Source of the DNA: Linyphia triangularis
Lineage: Eukaryota > Arthropoda > Arachnida > Araneae > Linyphiidae
Assembly (NCBI GenBank): GCA_963978545.1
Contig: OZ021729.1
Location: forward strand, 80,578,670 to 80,642,669
Length of the DNA: 64,000 nucleotides
Reading direction: 5' to 3'
Below are positions 13,001-26,000 of the stretch, in pieces; the first letter of the stretch is position 1; each line of letters starts with the position of its first letter. The position numbers and the translations under genes were made by a program. The notes below the pieces were generated by a model. It did not search any database and was not told the origin of the DNA. It saw only the letters and a list, made by a program, of their open reading frames with translations.

Positions 13001-16000
13001 GTTCATGCATAGGGAAAGAAGCATAAATATTGACATATCATTGAAAGCAACATAAAATGTAATGCTTACCCTTGCTCATTAGCACTTCTCAGACACTCAA
13101 CCTCATAAGAAGAGGAAGTTAAGTTTTGACTATGAAGCTAAAATTCAAAGTAATAAATTATTTTCTTACATTCAAATTTAGATAAAAATATAAATATATT
13201 ACAATAGCAATTTACCTGGGTAGAATCCTTTTCAGCAGATTTTAAGTGGAATAATCTGTAAAGTAAATTGATGATCTTAAAAAAATAATGAGTTATAAAT
13301 CCTAAAACCTATTTCATAACCTAATAAACTTTTTATTGTATGTCTTTTTTTTTTTTTAATTCCTTATATTAACTTCAATTTAGTTTATAGCAGGCAAATT
13401 TTTAGAGGACAAATTGACCCACTTGATGTCATACAATTGACCTGAAACTTGGCAGATGGACTTTATGCAGATGACAATGTATTCTGTCAAGTTTTGAGAG
13501 CTGTCACTAAAAGGCTGCTTTTACAGAAGTTTGTGTTACTGTACAGATCCAGATACCAATCTAATATCAAGCAATTCCATTTGAAAATATATTTAATGAC
13601 TGAAACCTTTCCCTGTTTACATTGAAAATATGATAAAAAAAAAAGCAATTTTGTAGTTTTTAAATCCATTATATTAATATGTTTGTGGAAGATAAAATCT
13701 TCGGAGAGCAAATCAATTCACTTGCAGTCATCCTATCACGTTGAAACTGAGGAGGTAAACTCATTGTCAATGACAATGCATTTTATCAAGTTTTTAGAAG
13801 AAGAAAAAAGTCACTGACACAGAATTCATGGTTTTCTTCATAGTGATCAAATACTACGAAAACTCAGTCTGAACTCAAAATTGCTTAAATAAGTTTCAAT
13901 TGGAAATAAAAGTTGGCGATTCATATAAAGGATTTATAATAAAAACATTTATATGTATTTTTTTTTATTATTTAGTGTTTATAAAGTGAAATCCAGAGGA
14001 TGTTGACATATAAATTATGAGTTGTTGTTTCTTATCCCAACTGGTCTAGCGGAGCTAGACCAGGTCCATGAGTCCACACACCCTCAGGAAGTCGAAGAAC
14101 AAGACTGGGTCACGCAGGAAATCTTCTTTTTCAAAATGCATGCAGCTAAGGAGGTGAGCCAGGCTAGCTGCACCGGTGAAACACTTATTGCAAGTTGGAT
14201 AGACCTTTCTTTTATGTTCATATCTCATACACCTTAGGTGACCACTGATAAATCTTGTGTACGCAGTCTGATCACCTCTATCTCCTCTGAAGGTCAAAGA
14301 GTGTCCCGGCTTTTCCCCAGAGTACCAGGTGTGCACCGGGGGGACAATCCAGTCCAGCTGTACACGTTTCTTTCTAATGGAGTGAATTTCCGAGGATGTA
14401 AGAACCAAGTTATCTGGCAGGGGTTCATGTGTGCCCCTTCATGTGTGTACATTCCATAAATTATGAGTAAATATAACATATGAACAGTTAGAAAATAATT
14501 GGTTTAAGCTAAAATTTACTTTAATGCATCTTTATAAGAATAGCTTTGAAAATATTACTCGTTGCTCCCTGAATGATTAAAAAAGTTTGAACTCTTACAT
14601 CAAACCTTTTTGCAGTTGAAGTAGTTCATAACTCAACCAATGGATTGCTTTGATCCATTTAGAAAAAAGTAAAAATTTTATTCACTAAAAAAATTATTTG
14701 AATTTGTATTAAAAAAAGCAAAATATCACAATACCTATTTTCATTAACTAGAGTTTTTTTTAACTCCATCACTTCATTCGATTTATAATCCAATTGGGCT
14801 TGAAACTCTTTCACTAGCTGTGATTGATCATTTAGGTTGGTAACAAGAATGTGCATTTTGGAACCTACAGAGTAAAAATAATCATTGACATGAAAAGGAA
14901 TAGGAAAGAGAAACATAGTATGAATGGAAAATTTAAATGTAAAACATGTATGATTGGTTTTATTCATCGTAACAAGATGAAATTATATGTTCATGATTTC
15001 TCATTGATACATTCTCACATAAATTGGAGTATAATTTCTTTGTTTTTAAAGAAAATTCATTCTAAAGAAAATTTAGAGCATAAGTTTAGTAAGATTGAAT
15101 ATGACTAAAATTTCTTAAAAAAAATAATATCAGATTTATCTCTATTTCAAATGGCAATATATTTACAATCTAACAGAAAAGTAACTATAACATTTTCATT
15201 TGATATTGAAATTTCATTAAAAAAATATATATAACCAGAAGATGTTCACAAAAAGGCATGCTGCAATTTATTTCAACTCAAAAAAATGTTTTCCCACATG
15301 CAAGTATCATGATTAAAAAAGTTATTTAGTTTAGCATTACAGCAAAAATGGTATCCGCAAATGATAAAGACAATATATGATGTTGAGTTTTGGTAGTTAA
15401 GGGTAAGATTTGAAATTCATTAAGGTACACCAACTCAACATTTGACTAAATGATAGCTGAAGCAATGTCTAGGAAATACCAAAGAACTTAATATTGACTA
15501 CCTGCAATTGTATAGAAACTTAGAAGAACATTTATTAGATTAAAAACATGTGAACGGTTCTTATGAAGAAATATCATTCTTTAAACTATTATAAGAAAAT
15601 CTTTTAGTTAAATCAAAACAGCAAATTAAGTGATATTATCTAAAATGATTTTTAAATCAGGTTGTTTAATCCAGGAGAAAATTTATGGACACATTGCATT
15701 ATTATGAGCTCTTTAAAGCCAACCTTAAGAAAACTGAGAAGTAAATATGCTAATTCAGATATTTCTTATCATGTAAAAAAAAATTGGTTTTTGGTTGACT
15801 TTTATACATGAATAAAAATAAGTTATGTCATATCAGGGGAGTTTGGGTCCTTTTACCTGATCCTCACAAAATTGAATTTTGAGTAAAAGGACCCTTCACA
15901 AAAATCCGCATCCCAATAAAAGACCTTTAATAAAACCCAAGTTTTCAAAAAAGATCCTTTAAAAGTAACATTGAATAAATAACTTGAATTAATATATAGA

Positions 16001-19000
16001 ATATTAAAATAAATATATTGGATTGCACATATTCCTGCAAAAAGTGTTCTTCTTTGCCATACTTCCAGGGCTGCCACAGCTTAATAGAATTGGAAATAGT
16101 TGCTTTAGTAGCCTCAGATGTAAAAAACAGTAGCCAAAACAGTATCCCCAAATACTAAAACTAATAACGTGACAATTCTGAAAAACTATATTTTGAACTA
16201 GGTGCGTTGCGGAAACCCGTCATTGTATATAAGTCCCAGCTTTTGACACTTCGCATGAAAATTTCGGAGTTGTACGTCTATTAGAAGTCGCAGAGTAAAA
16301 AATTAATTAACAAAAGGGAAAAAATAAAACAGTATAAAATTTTTTCATTATTGTTCCTAATTAGCAGGTTAAAACTAGTTTTGTTGAAAATTGGCCTGTT
16401 AGAAGTCGCTATGTAAAAAATTAATGATATAATATTGAATAACATACTCGCTTCGCTTGCTAAAAGGTTCATTGTTGCACAAGCATAAGATCGTTTCACT
16501 CTCTAAGAGATTAATTGCTATATAAATCCTTAATATTAGAGCCCCTCCCATGTCGAGAAACAAAAAATGTGGTGCTTGTCTTTTGCCGCACAATATCAGA
16601 ATAAAAGACAAAGTCACTTGACAAACAATTCTGATTTCGACTTCGAAGTTATATAAAAAAATCACTTCCGTCACAAAGCCAGAGGAGTGTGTCGGCGTAA
16701 GAGGGTCATGTGATCGTTAAGTATTGGTTTGATCAGAACGCTGTTCATGTAACCTTCTGAAATATGCATCGCAAAAGTTACAGTGATTCACCACACGACC
16801 AATAAAAGCCGAAAACAGAAGAAGTTTTATTGAAGGAAAACGTTCAATCCTTCCTAGTTCAGATTCAATCAAGCTCTATAAGTGGGACATCATTGGTGGA
16901 AGCCACAGGCCTAAAACACAAAGACCGCCTACTTTTAACGTCATGACCAAACTCGTGCTTCTCCTGCGTTTTACTTGTAAATAAAAATACCGATTTTCTT
17001 CCAAAAATAGTCACCGATTATTTCAAAAAGTAACAATATTAGCTGAAAAGGTAGCTTTTATGCCAATTTTGTCAAAAAAAGTCACCATAGTAGCCTTGCC
17101 TCGAAAATAGTCACTTTAGTTGCCTGTGGCAGCCCTGTACTTACTGTTTACACTTAAAAGGTTTTTATCACAACATTATATGGAAATTGAATGGTTTTTT
17201 ACAAATTCATAAAAAAAATTATAGGCTGTAAACAACATTAGATAGATCCCTGCAGACTTAATGCAACATACATTTTACCAGTAAGTATCATCAGATGGGC
17301 TTATGCCGAATACTAAAAAGATGTAAATTTAGGGATTGTGGTGGTTAACCAACTTCAATATGAGCCTCGTGTCTTTGTATACCATGAACACTAGACCCAT
17401 AAATTGCTATGAGACTTTTAAAATGTCTACAACTTTTATAAACTATAGAATCTAATTTTACAAAAAGCATCAAAACTTAAAAAGTAATGTAGGAGAGGTA
17501 GCGATTGTGTTCTATATACCATTTACGGACGTTCTAATTACAGAAACTTAGACAAATAAAACTTGTAAAACCACTTTCAGTGGCAATAGTAAGATAATTA
17601 GAGATTGATTAGGAAATCATAAGATCAAAACTTACGTTCAAAATTCAGCTGATCTTCGAGCTTTGAACATCTTTCTCTAATTTTATTTATTTCATCATTT
17701 GAAAATATTAGTTTTTGTCTTGTATTAAGTAATTCTTCAACTAAATTACTTATGACTAGTTTTAAATTGGCTTGGTTTTCAACCTGAAAATAAATAGCAA
17801 GAGAGGTTAATTTTACAGAGAATTCTAACTCAACACAGAACAAACTTCAATTTAACATGTGCTTACTGAAATTACTGTGATGTTTACATTATTGTTTAGT
17901 ATATGTTATGTTATTCAATATTATTTCATTATTTTTTACACAGCGACTTCTAACAGGCCTAGAACATAACCAATTTTCAACAAAACCAATTTTAGCCAAA
18001 TAATTAGGAACAATAATGTAAAAACACAGTAATTTCAGCTAAAATACTTTTCCTTGTTTGCATTTAAGTTCAGTAAATAGGAACTGGTTTTAAAGCAATT
18101 ATACTTACAAATGGTATTTTTACTAAAAATAAAACCAATTATTCAAAACAATTGGAGACTGAGAGTGTTCTGATAAATAGATATTAAACACAAAATTGTA
18201 TATCTTTCGTATCACATCTTACAAATAGCATTATTTTAAGTTAAACCCTACAGTTTACAAAAAGAATGCCAAAATTTTGAATTTCCAGACTGTAACGGTT
18301 TCAGTTGATTGGTATTAACATAATTGGTTTTCTACTATATTTTGAAAAGAATAAAATTTTCAACTCAAAAATATTTTATTAAATATTTTAGAATTGAACA
18401 AATTTGAATTGAATTAATTATGTATTTATTAAAATTTTAGTTAAGTATGCAAAAAATATAAAATGTATCTATATTAAATTAGAAAATATTTTTTCATTGA
18501 AAAAGTCATTGGGAAGGAGGGGGAGCAGAAAGTAAATCTTAAAAGATTGAAAAATATCATTATTTAAAAAAAAAATAACACTAACAATTAAATACATACA
18601 TAATTGAATTTATTTACTCATAAGAAAGGACAGTTTTAATATGAGTTTAAAAAAAAACAAAAAAACAAAAAACATGCCTTTCAAGAAGATACTTTACATC
18701 CATAACAATAACACTCATTTCAAAAGTAAATAAAAAAATTATACAGTACAATTCTAATTATCAAGGCTAGTTATAAAGATTACCTAATTACCCTGAATGC
18801 TTAAAGAATAAAAGCAAATATGTATTGAAAAAGTTTCTTATCAGTGAATATGATTTTTATATCAAGACTCTTGCTTTAAACAATGCTACAAACGTTAAAA
18901 ATCCCTTAAATAAAAATTTAACCTGATCAACTACTAATAACTTGCACTGATTTGATTATAATAATCCACAAGCATAATGTTACATTTTACTACAGTATGC

Positions 19001-19988
19001 ACATACAAAATATACAGAAAATTATTTTCATAACCATTAAATTGTATTAAAAAAGTGAAATTAATTTTTTTACAAAGAAATATATATTTTTCGAGAATTA
19101 TCCAATTATGAGTCTTAGTCTCAATTGATAAGGATAATTGAAGTCCTACTGGATAAAAACAAATTATCTTGAGAAGATTTTTCTTAAAAAATAATTAAAC
19201 CTCCATAAGAAAAAATTAAAATACATTATATATGAGTCATTCTCCACAGAACGCACTATTTCAGCAGCAGGAGAGATTTTTTTTTTTAAATCATTAAATG
19301 CATAGAATATTTCTCCAATATAATTTAGCAATTACAATCCAATTATGACAATGGCAGATATCATCTGATAATATATAGGGATCACCCATAGAAATACCAT
19401 TGAGTGGTGTCCACGGACATGACAATTTCCTTGTTATTGTTTAGTTCTGAATGGATCATTAGATTTATAAACATGAGATTACAAAATTGATATCAGTACA
19501 ACTAATACTATTAAATAAATAATTAATAATAAATATTTATATATTCTTAATTAATTTTATCTTGACCACAGACGTAATGTTATGGTCTTAACAATTGCAC
19601 CTATTTCACATGTACATAATAAAATATGATTCTTGTATGGAAAAATAGAATACACAATGTGTATTGGAACCAAAATGGTTACATTAAACTTCTTTCAAGT
19701 ATCACAGTTAACTTGTGTCACTTGGTGGGCTGTTAAACAGCTAAAAAGTGCTGTCTACTGATATGATGCGCCAACCTTACGACAAGAGTTATTGCATTAA
19801 TTGCAATGAAATTACTACTGATAAAAGCTTTATAAATAGGCATAACATTGCCTAACATACATTATGTCTAAAAAAATATAGACATCAAGGAAATATGAAG
19901 GGAAATTAAAATACTGATAAAGCAAGCAACCCTGAGGTTGTGACAGTATACAGACAGGAAAAATCATGTACGTGAACATATTTTTTTA

Positions 19989-20024
<36 letters not shown>

Positions 20025-23000
20025 TAAAAAAAATATGTCCACGTACATGATTATATATATTATATATATGAATTAATTAAAAAATAAACAACTTATCTAG
20101 TGGTGAAAAAAATTGCTGCAACAAGCTTTTGTGCATTTTACAGAGAATGGCACATATATTCTTTGTAAAGGAATGAGGTCAAATGTATAAAGATGTTATA
20201 CGATGAACTGTAGAATAGTTTTATCACTCAAAAAATTTGAAGAGACATTGAAAATGGAATAGGTACAATACAGGGTGGCCACAAAATTCAGGAAAAAAAC
20301 AACTCCCTGATAATTCCCTGACAGATTTCTAAAAAATTCCCTGATTTTAACGTAAACTTTTTTTTTAAATCACTCCAATTTTCTTAGGTTTTTCAGATGC
20401 CTAGACACCCTGCTCAAATAGAACACGTATGCTAAAGAGATAATATGCAATTTTTTAAAAAGTAGTTTTGCTGGTAATGAAAAGTTTAAATTATTCCATA
20501 ACATTAAACTTCCAATGGCTTACCACTACAAATCTCCATGTAAATAGCGCTAAACTTTGGATGAACGTGCTTTAAACAATACAAAATTTCCCTGATTTTC
20601 ATGAAATTTTTTTAAGTTTCCTGACATTTCCAGAATCAGAAAGTTCCCTGACAATTTCCCTGATTTCCCGGTTCTGTGGCCACCCTGCAATAGGATGCTT
20701 ACGATTTCTGGAGTTAAGCTCGATATTTTACAGATGATCCAATTGCGTTCCTCTAACCATAAACGAGCCTCACGCTCTGCTGAAGTTGGAACTTGTGAAG
20801 ATTCAACTAAAGACAAAATCTGAAAGAAATCAAGTTTCATCTTATTATCAAAGAATGTGAATTCATTTGAGAAAGTAAACTAAATGAAAGTTTTTACAGT
20901 AGAGAGATTGTATCATTGATCTGATTTAATAAACTGTAATAAGCCAGTCATAAAATATTTCTTTTGATACTAGAAATGAAATTCATTAAATAAAAAATAT
21001 ACTCAAGGGTTATAAAAATGATATAGGAAAATCCTTTATAGACTACATTGCGGAATTTAAATCTAAATGCATTAGAAAAAGAGTATAGACAGGATATGGT
21101 TGGTTGGTTAAAGTTTAACGTCGCAAGGGCAACACATGGGCCATACTGCGCCAATAAACAGGATTTGATTCTGTTATTTAAATTTATTAAATAATGTGAT
21201 TTCAAGAAGTACAATACAAGTGGTAGAGCAAGTCATGGATATGTACAAATCTTAATTTAATTTTATGAAATCAGGAAATATTATTTTACTGTCAAGTGAC
21301 AGATAAATGACTCTTCTAGGGTGAACAGTGAGTTTTCTAAAAAAAATTAGGTAGGAATTTTAGGGATAATTCCTAAAAATTCAGAAACATTTTAGGAATA
21401 ATTCCTAAAAATTTTAGGGGTAATTCCCAAAAGTTTAGTGATAATTTTAAAAATTTAGGGACATTTATTTTAAAGCCAACTCCTAACCGTAGACATTATT
21501 TTCAAAGCATGTTTTAATACCGCAGAGAATAATTAATAATTGAAATCTCAAAAATGATTTTCTCATCTGGATGATTGTCTGGAGTTTTTTTAGGGTTTTG
21601 GAGGAAAATCGTGGAATTTTTTAGGTTTTAATTTATTTTTTTTTAGGAATTATTGAAAATTGTAATTACAATTTTAGGAATTTTAAGGGGAAAACAAAAA
21701 TTTAAGGAATATTAGGAATTTTAGATCAAATGTGACACCTGCTCTTCTGCAGTAAATGGCAGCTGAATATGTACTAGAGGTTTGTAAAGAGCACGAACTT
21801 AAATGATCTATGAGTATGGCAGTGGGTGGTCAATTTTGTATACAAAACAATCTCACTTACCCGCTTCCCCCCCTGTGTTATCTTCCTGACCAAAAGATGC
21901 TGATTCCCTGGCATCATGTCTTCTAGACAAGATCCCGAAGCTTCGTCGGATGATGTCATCTCGGAAGAAGGAGTGGTCGTCCGGTTGGAACCAGAATCTG
22001 AGGGGCAGCTAATGGACACTGCACGTCTGGATTCTAAGGAAAATAAAATAGAAATCAAGTGACAGTTACCCAAACAAAGATGCAGGATAAGACAGAAGGA
22101 AAAGAGGTAAAGTTTTATCCTAAGGTCCCCCTTGGCAACTTTTAAAAAAAACATTGCCAAATCCAAAATTATGTCAAAACACTGAGACACTGAATCCAAG
22201 ATGAACATTGTGAAAACATTGAAATTCCAATCTGAAAACATTGTGTTGAAAAACTTACTTAATGGTCAAATTTTGCTCAAAAATAACTCATAACTAAATC
22301 GCTAAATACAAGATGGCATAACCATGCTGTGTTGAAAACTAATTTGCTATTTAAATAGTACAGAATATTAACAAACAAAACAAACATTTGTCCTGCAATA
22401 GAGTTGCCTAAAAAAAAATTGTGAATGGATTGACACATTTGGCACAGAATCTCCAACTTTTGATAAGTTGCCAAAGGTAAAGGTTGACTGAAAAAGAAAG
22501 TTTATTACCAGGGGTCTATCCAGGTTTTTTTTTACAGGGTTCTAATTTTATGAAAAAAAATTATTTTGTAAAAAAACTTCCAATTTTATATAGTTTGAGA
22601 ATATGGTTTGGCGTCCATGACGTCACTTCCTTAAAAGCAACATGTTGGCAAGCGAGCTTTTTTCGCCCTTAGGCATAAAATAAACTTTGCGATTTTGTAA
22701 TTGGTTCGTTTTTAAATTGGAAATATTATAGAGGTTTTGCTTTTTTGACATGGAATTTTGTGAAAGGTTAGTTTGATGCACATGGAATTTTGTAAAGGGT
22801 CCATTTGTTGATATGGAATTTTGTGAAGGGTTCGTTTTTTGGACATGACATTTTGTGAAGGGTCCTTAAAAGGACCCAAATTTCCTTCTGCATAAACCCT
22901 TGATTACACTAACACTTTGTTCAACCTCATTGCTGAAATTAAGATAACAGCTAACTCAAATAATAACAGTAAATTCTTCTCTTAACATAAATATAAGAAC

Positions 23001-26000
23001 AATGTCATATTAGAAGAACAGTAAATTCTATTTTGAATTGTGAGAACTGTTACACTCTGAGTAACTGTATACAAAATTATTGTTATTCTTATTAAATGTC
23101 AACTTTATCTACAGGTGGTTATCAAAATAATGAAAACACCCTGGATTTATTAAGGAATCCGGTTAACTAACAGGACTGCCTTTGGCATGTAATACAGCTT
23201 GGAGTAGCCCGGGAATCAAATCATACAAGTGCTAAATAGTGTTTATAGAAATATTGTACCATTCTTTATTTCTTTTTAGACATTACAATCTGTTTCAAAA
23301 CTTGTCGGTCTCTTTTACTCAGCTTCTCCTACAGTCTACTAGTTTGCTTTACAGAACTTGTCTTGCAGCGTTGTATGTATACTGTTATCAGCTAGTCGGG
23401 CTCCTACAATTTGGCCTCTTTGAATGTCTGTAAGATCTGACATTTTACGTTTTTGGAAAAAAATCCCAAACATATACAACTTCACTAAAGCTACCTCTTG
23501 TACGTATCATGATATATACTTTTTATATTAAGAAAATCTGGGAGCTAGGATATTTTAATGCTTATGAAGCATTTTCTAAAATGTTAATTTTATTCATAGG
23601 TGTTTCCATTATTTTGATAACCATCTGTACCACTTAGTGCTATTCAAGTTTATATAGTTACTATTTCAGAAGGACTATGCAGATGACTTTATAAACAACT
23701 ATTAAATGTAAGTATATTCATTAAATAAATTTAAAAGCAACCTCACAAAATCCCCAATAGATAGAATAGACTATTACCCACCTCTCATAAGTTCATTTGC
23801 TTCCTCTAGCCTTCTCTTTTGTGCTTCAAAAGCTCTCAGCTGTGACTGCAGCTTTTCTTCGTACTTTGTTTCCAGCTCTCTTCTGAGTTCAGAAACCTCT
23901 CTCTTGTGAGACGCAGACAGTCGCAACCGCTCTTCTTCCAAACGACTCGTGCCATCCGAAGAACTCCTGCGCTCTGTAGAAGATCCACTGCGACGAAGCT
24001 CAGAGATCTTCTTGTTGTACCTGAGGGTATTGTAGGATTGATAATGTAAGACAGGGCCACGCAAATTGAAAAATATTTATATCAAGCATAACATAAAATG
24101 AATACACTAAGTGACATTTTTCTTTTTTAAAAAACATGCATCTATAAATATTGTATCTTAGTTTGAATAAGATGCATAATTACAAATACTTCAATAAAAT
24201 TTTAATTTACATATTGTCCTATTTTTACAAGCAAAAGTAAAAAAGTACACAGAATTTATAAGGTCTTAGACTTATGGCATGTTAGGCAATACATTTCTCC
24301 TGTCTTTCAAAAATAGCTGGGTCCATAGTAAAAGATAAAGATAAATAAAAATATACTCAAATGTCCAAGTCCTAAGTGCCAAAAGTATCAATCGGTTAAA
24401 AAACTTCTAACTAAACTAAAACTGTTGCACTCACGAAGCTCTTGCCTCAAGACAAATCGCCTGCAAACAACTATACCTGTTTGTACAGGGCATTCAATGC
24501 AATTTTATGCAATGTTTTCTGCTTGCATGCACATTTATAAAGGGAATTTTATCATAAAATTGAGTTTTAACATTCGGAAATTTATTTTTATTTGCTGATT
24601 ATATACGAATTGCCGATTATATTAGAATTTTTGTTCCATTAGGAGGATGCCTATTATCTTTATAAGGTGAGAGAAAGACCATTACCCTACAATAATTCTC
24701 ATTCCATTTTGCATAAAAAAATAAAAACTTACTGAGAAGAAGCAAAACTTGTTTGTAAAAGCATATTGCAAGAAAACCCCTTGTAGTATGCTTTTCACTC
24801 ACCTCTTCTCTAAAGTCTCCACAATCCTCCTTGACTCTTTATCCTTCATCTCCACAATCTGCTTCTTCTCTTTTTCAAACCTCCTTTCCAACATAAGCTG
24901 CAGATCTTTCAGCTCTTCTTTATGCCTTTGCACTTCTTCCCCTCTTTCCTCCTCTATCTTAAGAGCATACTCGTCCTGTAATCCCTTCAACTTCTCCTCA
25001 TACTTGTTAAAAAGGTGATTGCACAGCGCCTCAACTGTCTTCTCCTTGCTGTCCTTCAGCTTTTTTAACTCTTCCACTTGCATCACTTGAATCTTCTTCA
25101 TCTCGGTAAACCATCGCTTTTCAAAGAGCTCGTTCAGATTGGACATCTCTTCCTTGTGCCTATCTTCGAGTATTTTTTCTCTCTTCAGCTGGGATTCCAA
25201 GTCTTCGCGTAGTCTCTCTATAGTTTGTCTCTGCACCATTTCCACTTGCTGTTTATCCATCAGTTGCTTTTCCACTGAGGCAATCTTGTCCTCAAACTCC
25301 TTCAGCATTTCATTCTTTGTGGTTTGTGACTTCTTCTTCAGATCTTTAATTTGGCGACTCAGATCCAACAGTTTTTTTTCTGCAGCCGACTTCTCAGAAG
25401 AAATCTTCTCCAAGCTGAGCTTGAGACGATTCATCTCCTCTTCATACTTTATCTTTAATTCGTGCTTTGTATTTTCAATGCTGCTGAGTTTTGCATCCCA
25501 GTGTGCGTCTTTCTCGGAAGACAGTCGTTGGTTCTGCTCGTCAAACGTTTCACGTAATAAGAAGTTTTCCTTTTGGAGCTTCTCACAGTGGTTTTTGAAT
25601 TGCCGTTTGTGGCTTAGTTCGGATTTTATTTTTTGCTCCCATGTTTCGTTGATCTTGTTAACGAGAGCTTCGTGCTTCCTTGCCATTTGACTCAGCTTTG
25701 AATCAACGGCTTTCTTTACTAAAGAGTACACAAGGTTTCCATAGGTTTCACTGTCATCCGCACCAAAAGAATTGGAAGCTTCCTATGAAAATTTGATAAG
25801 AATGTATTATAGTTTTAGTTAACTGAATAAAACGGATTAATATGCCACATGTACCACACACTACTCAAAAGAATAAAAATTAAAAGTAGCAAACGAATTG
25901 TTAGATCCAAAGAATTTAGAAAATTAAGGATTAGTGCAATTAGGTTAATGCATACTAATTAAAATTTTATTTATTTGATATGATGCCCTGTATTTTTAGT

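Noticed and set aside
14022..14459. Plus-strand ORFs of 71 and 73 residues
   Set aside because: Shadows of the minus-strand LINE ORF2 tail.
21774..22241. 155-residue minus-strand ORF as one protein
   Set aside because: Only the middle part (exon w17) is coding; both ends are intron read-through with splice sites on each side.
23239..23433. Membrane-protein-like plus-strand ORF of 64 residues
   Set aside because: Lies inside a TA-flanked MITE; hydrophobic because of T-rich DNA.
24802..25018. Plus-strand 89-residue ORF
   Set aside because: Antisense shadow of exon w15.
25139..25690. 183-residue Ser/Phe-rich plus-strand ORF
   Set aside because: Exact antisense shadow of the Glu/Lys/Leu-rich exon w15 (Glu and Lys codons read backwards as Ser, Phe, Leu).
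24799..25731. A separate 310-residue coiled-coil gene starting at GTG 25731
   Set aside because: The frame is open upstream to a good acceptor at 25783 and joins w14 in phase; it is an internal exon.
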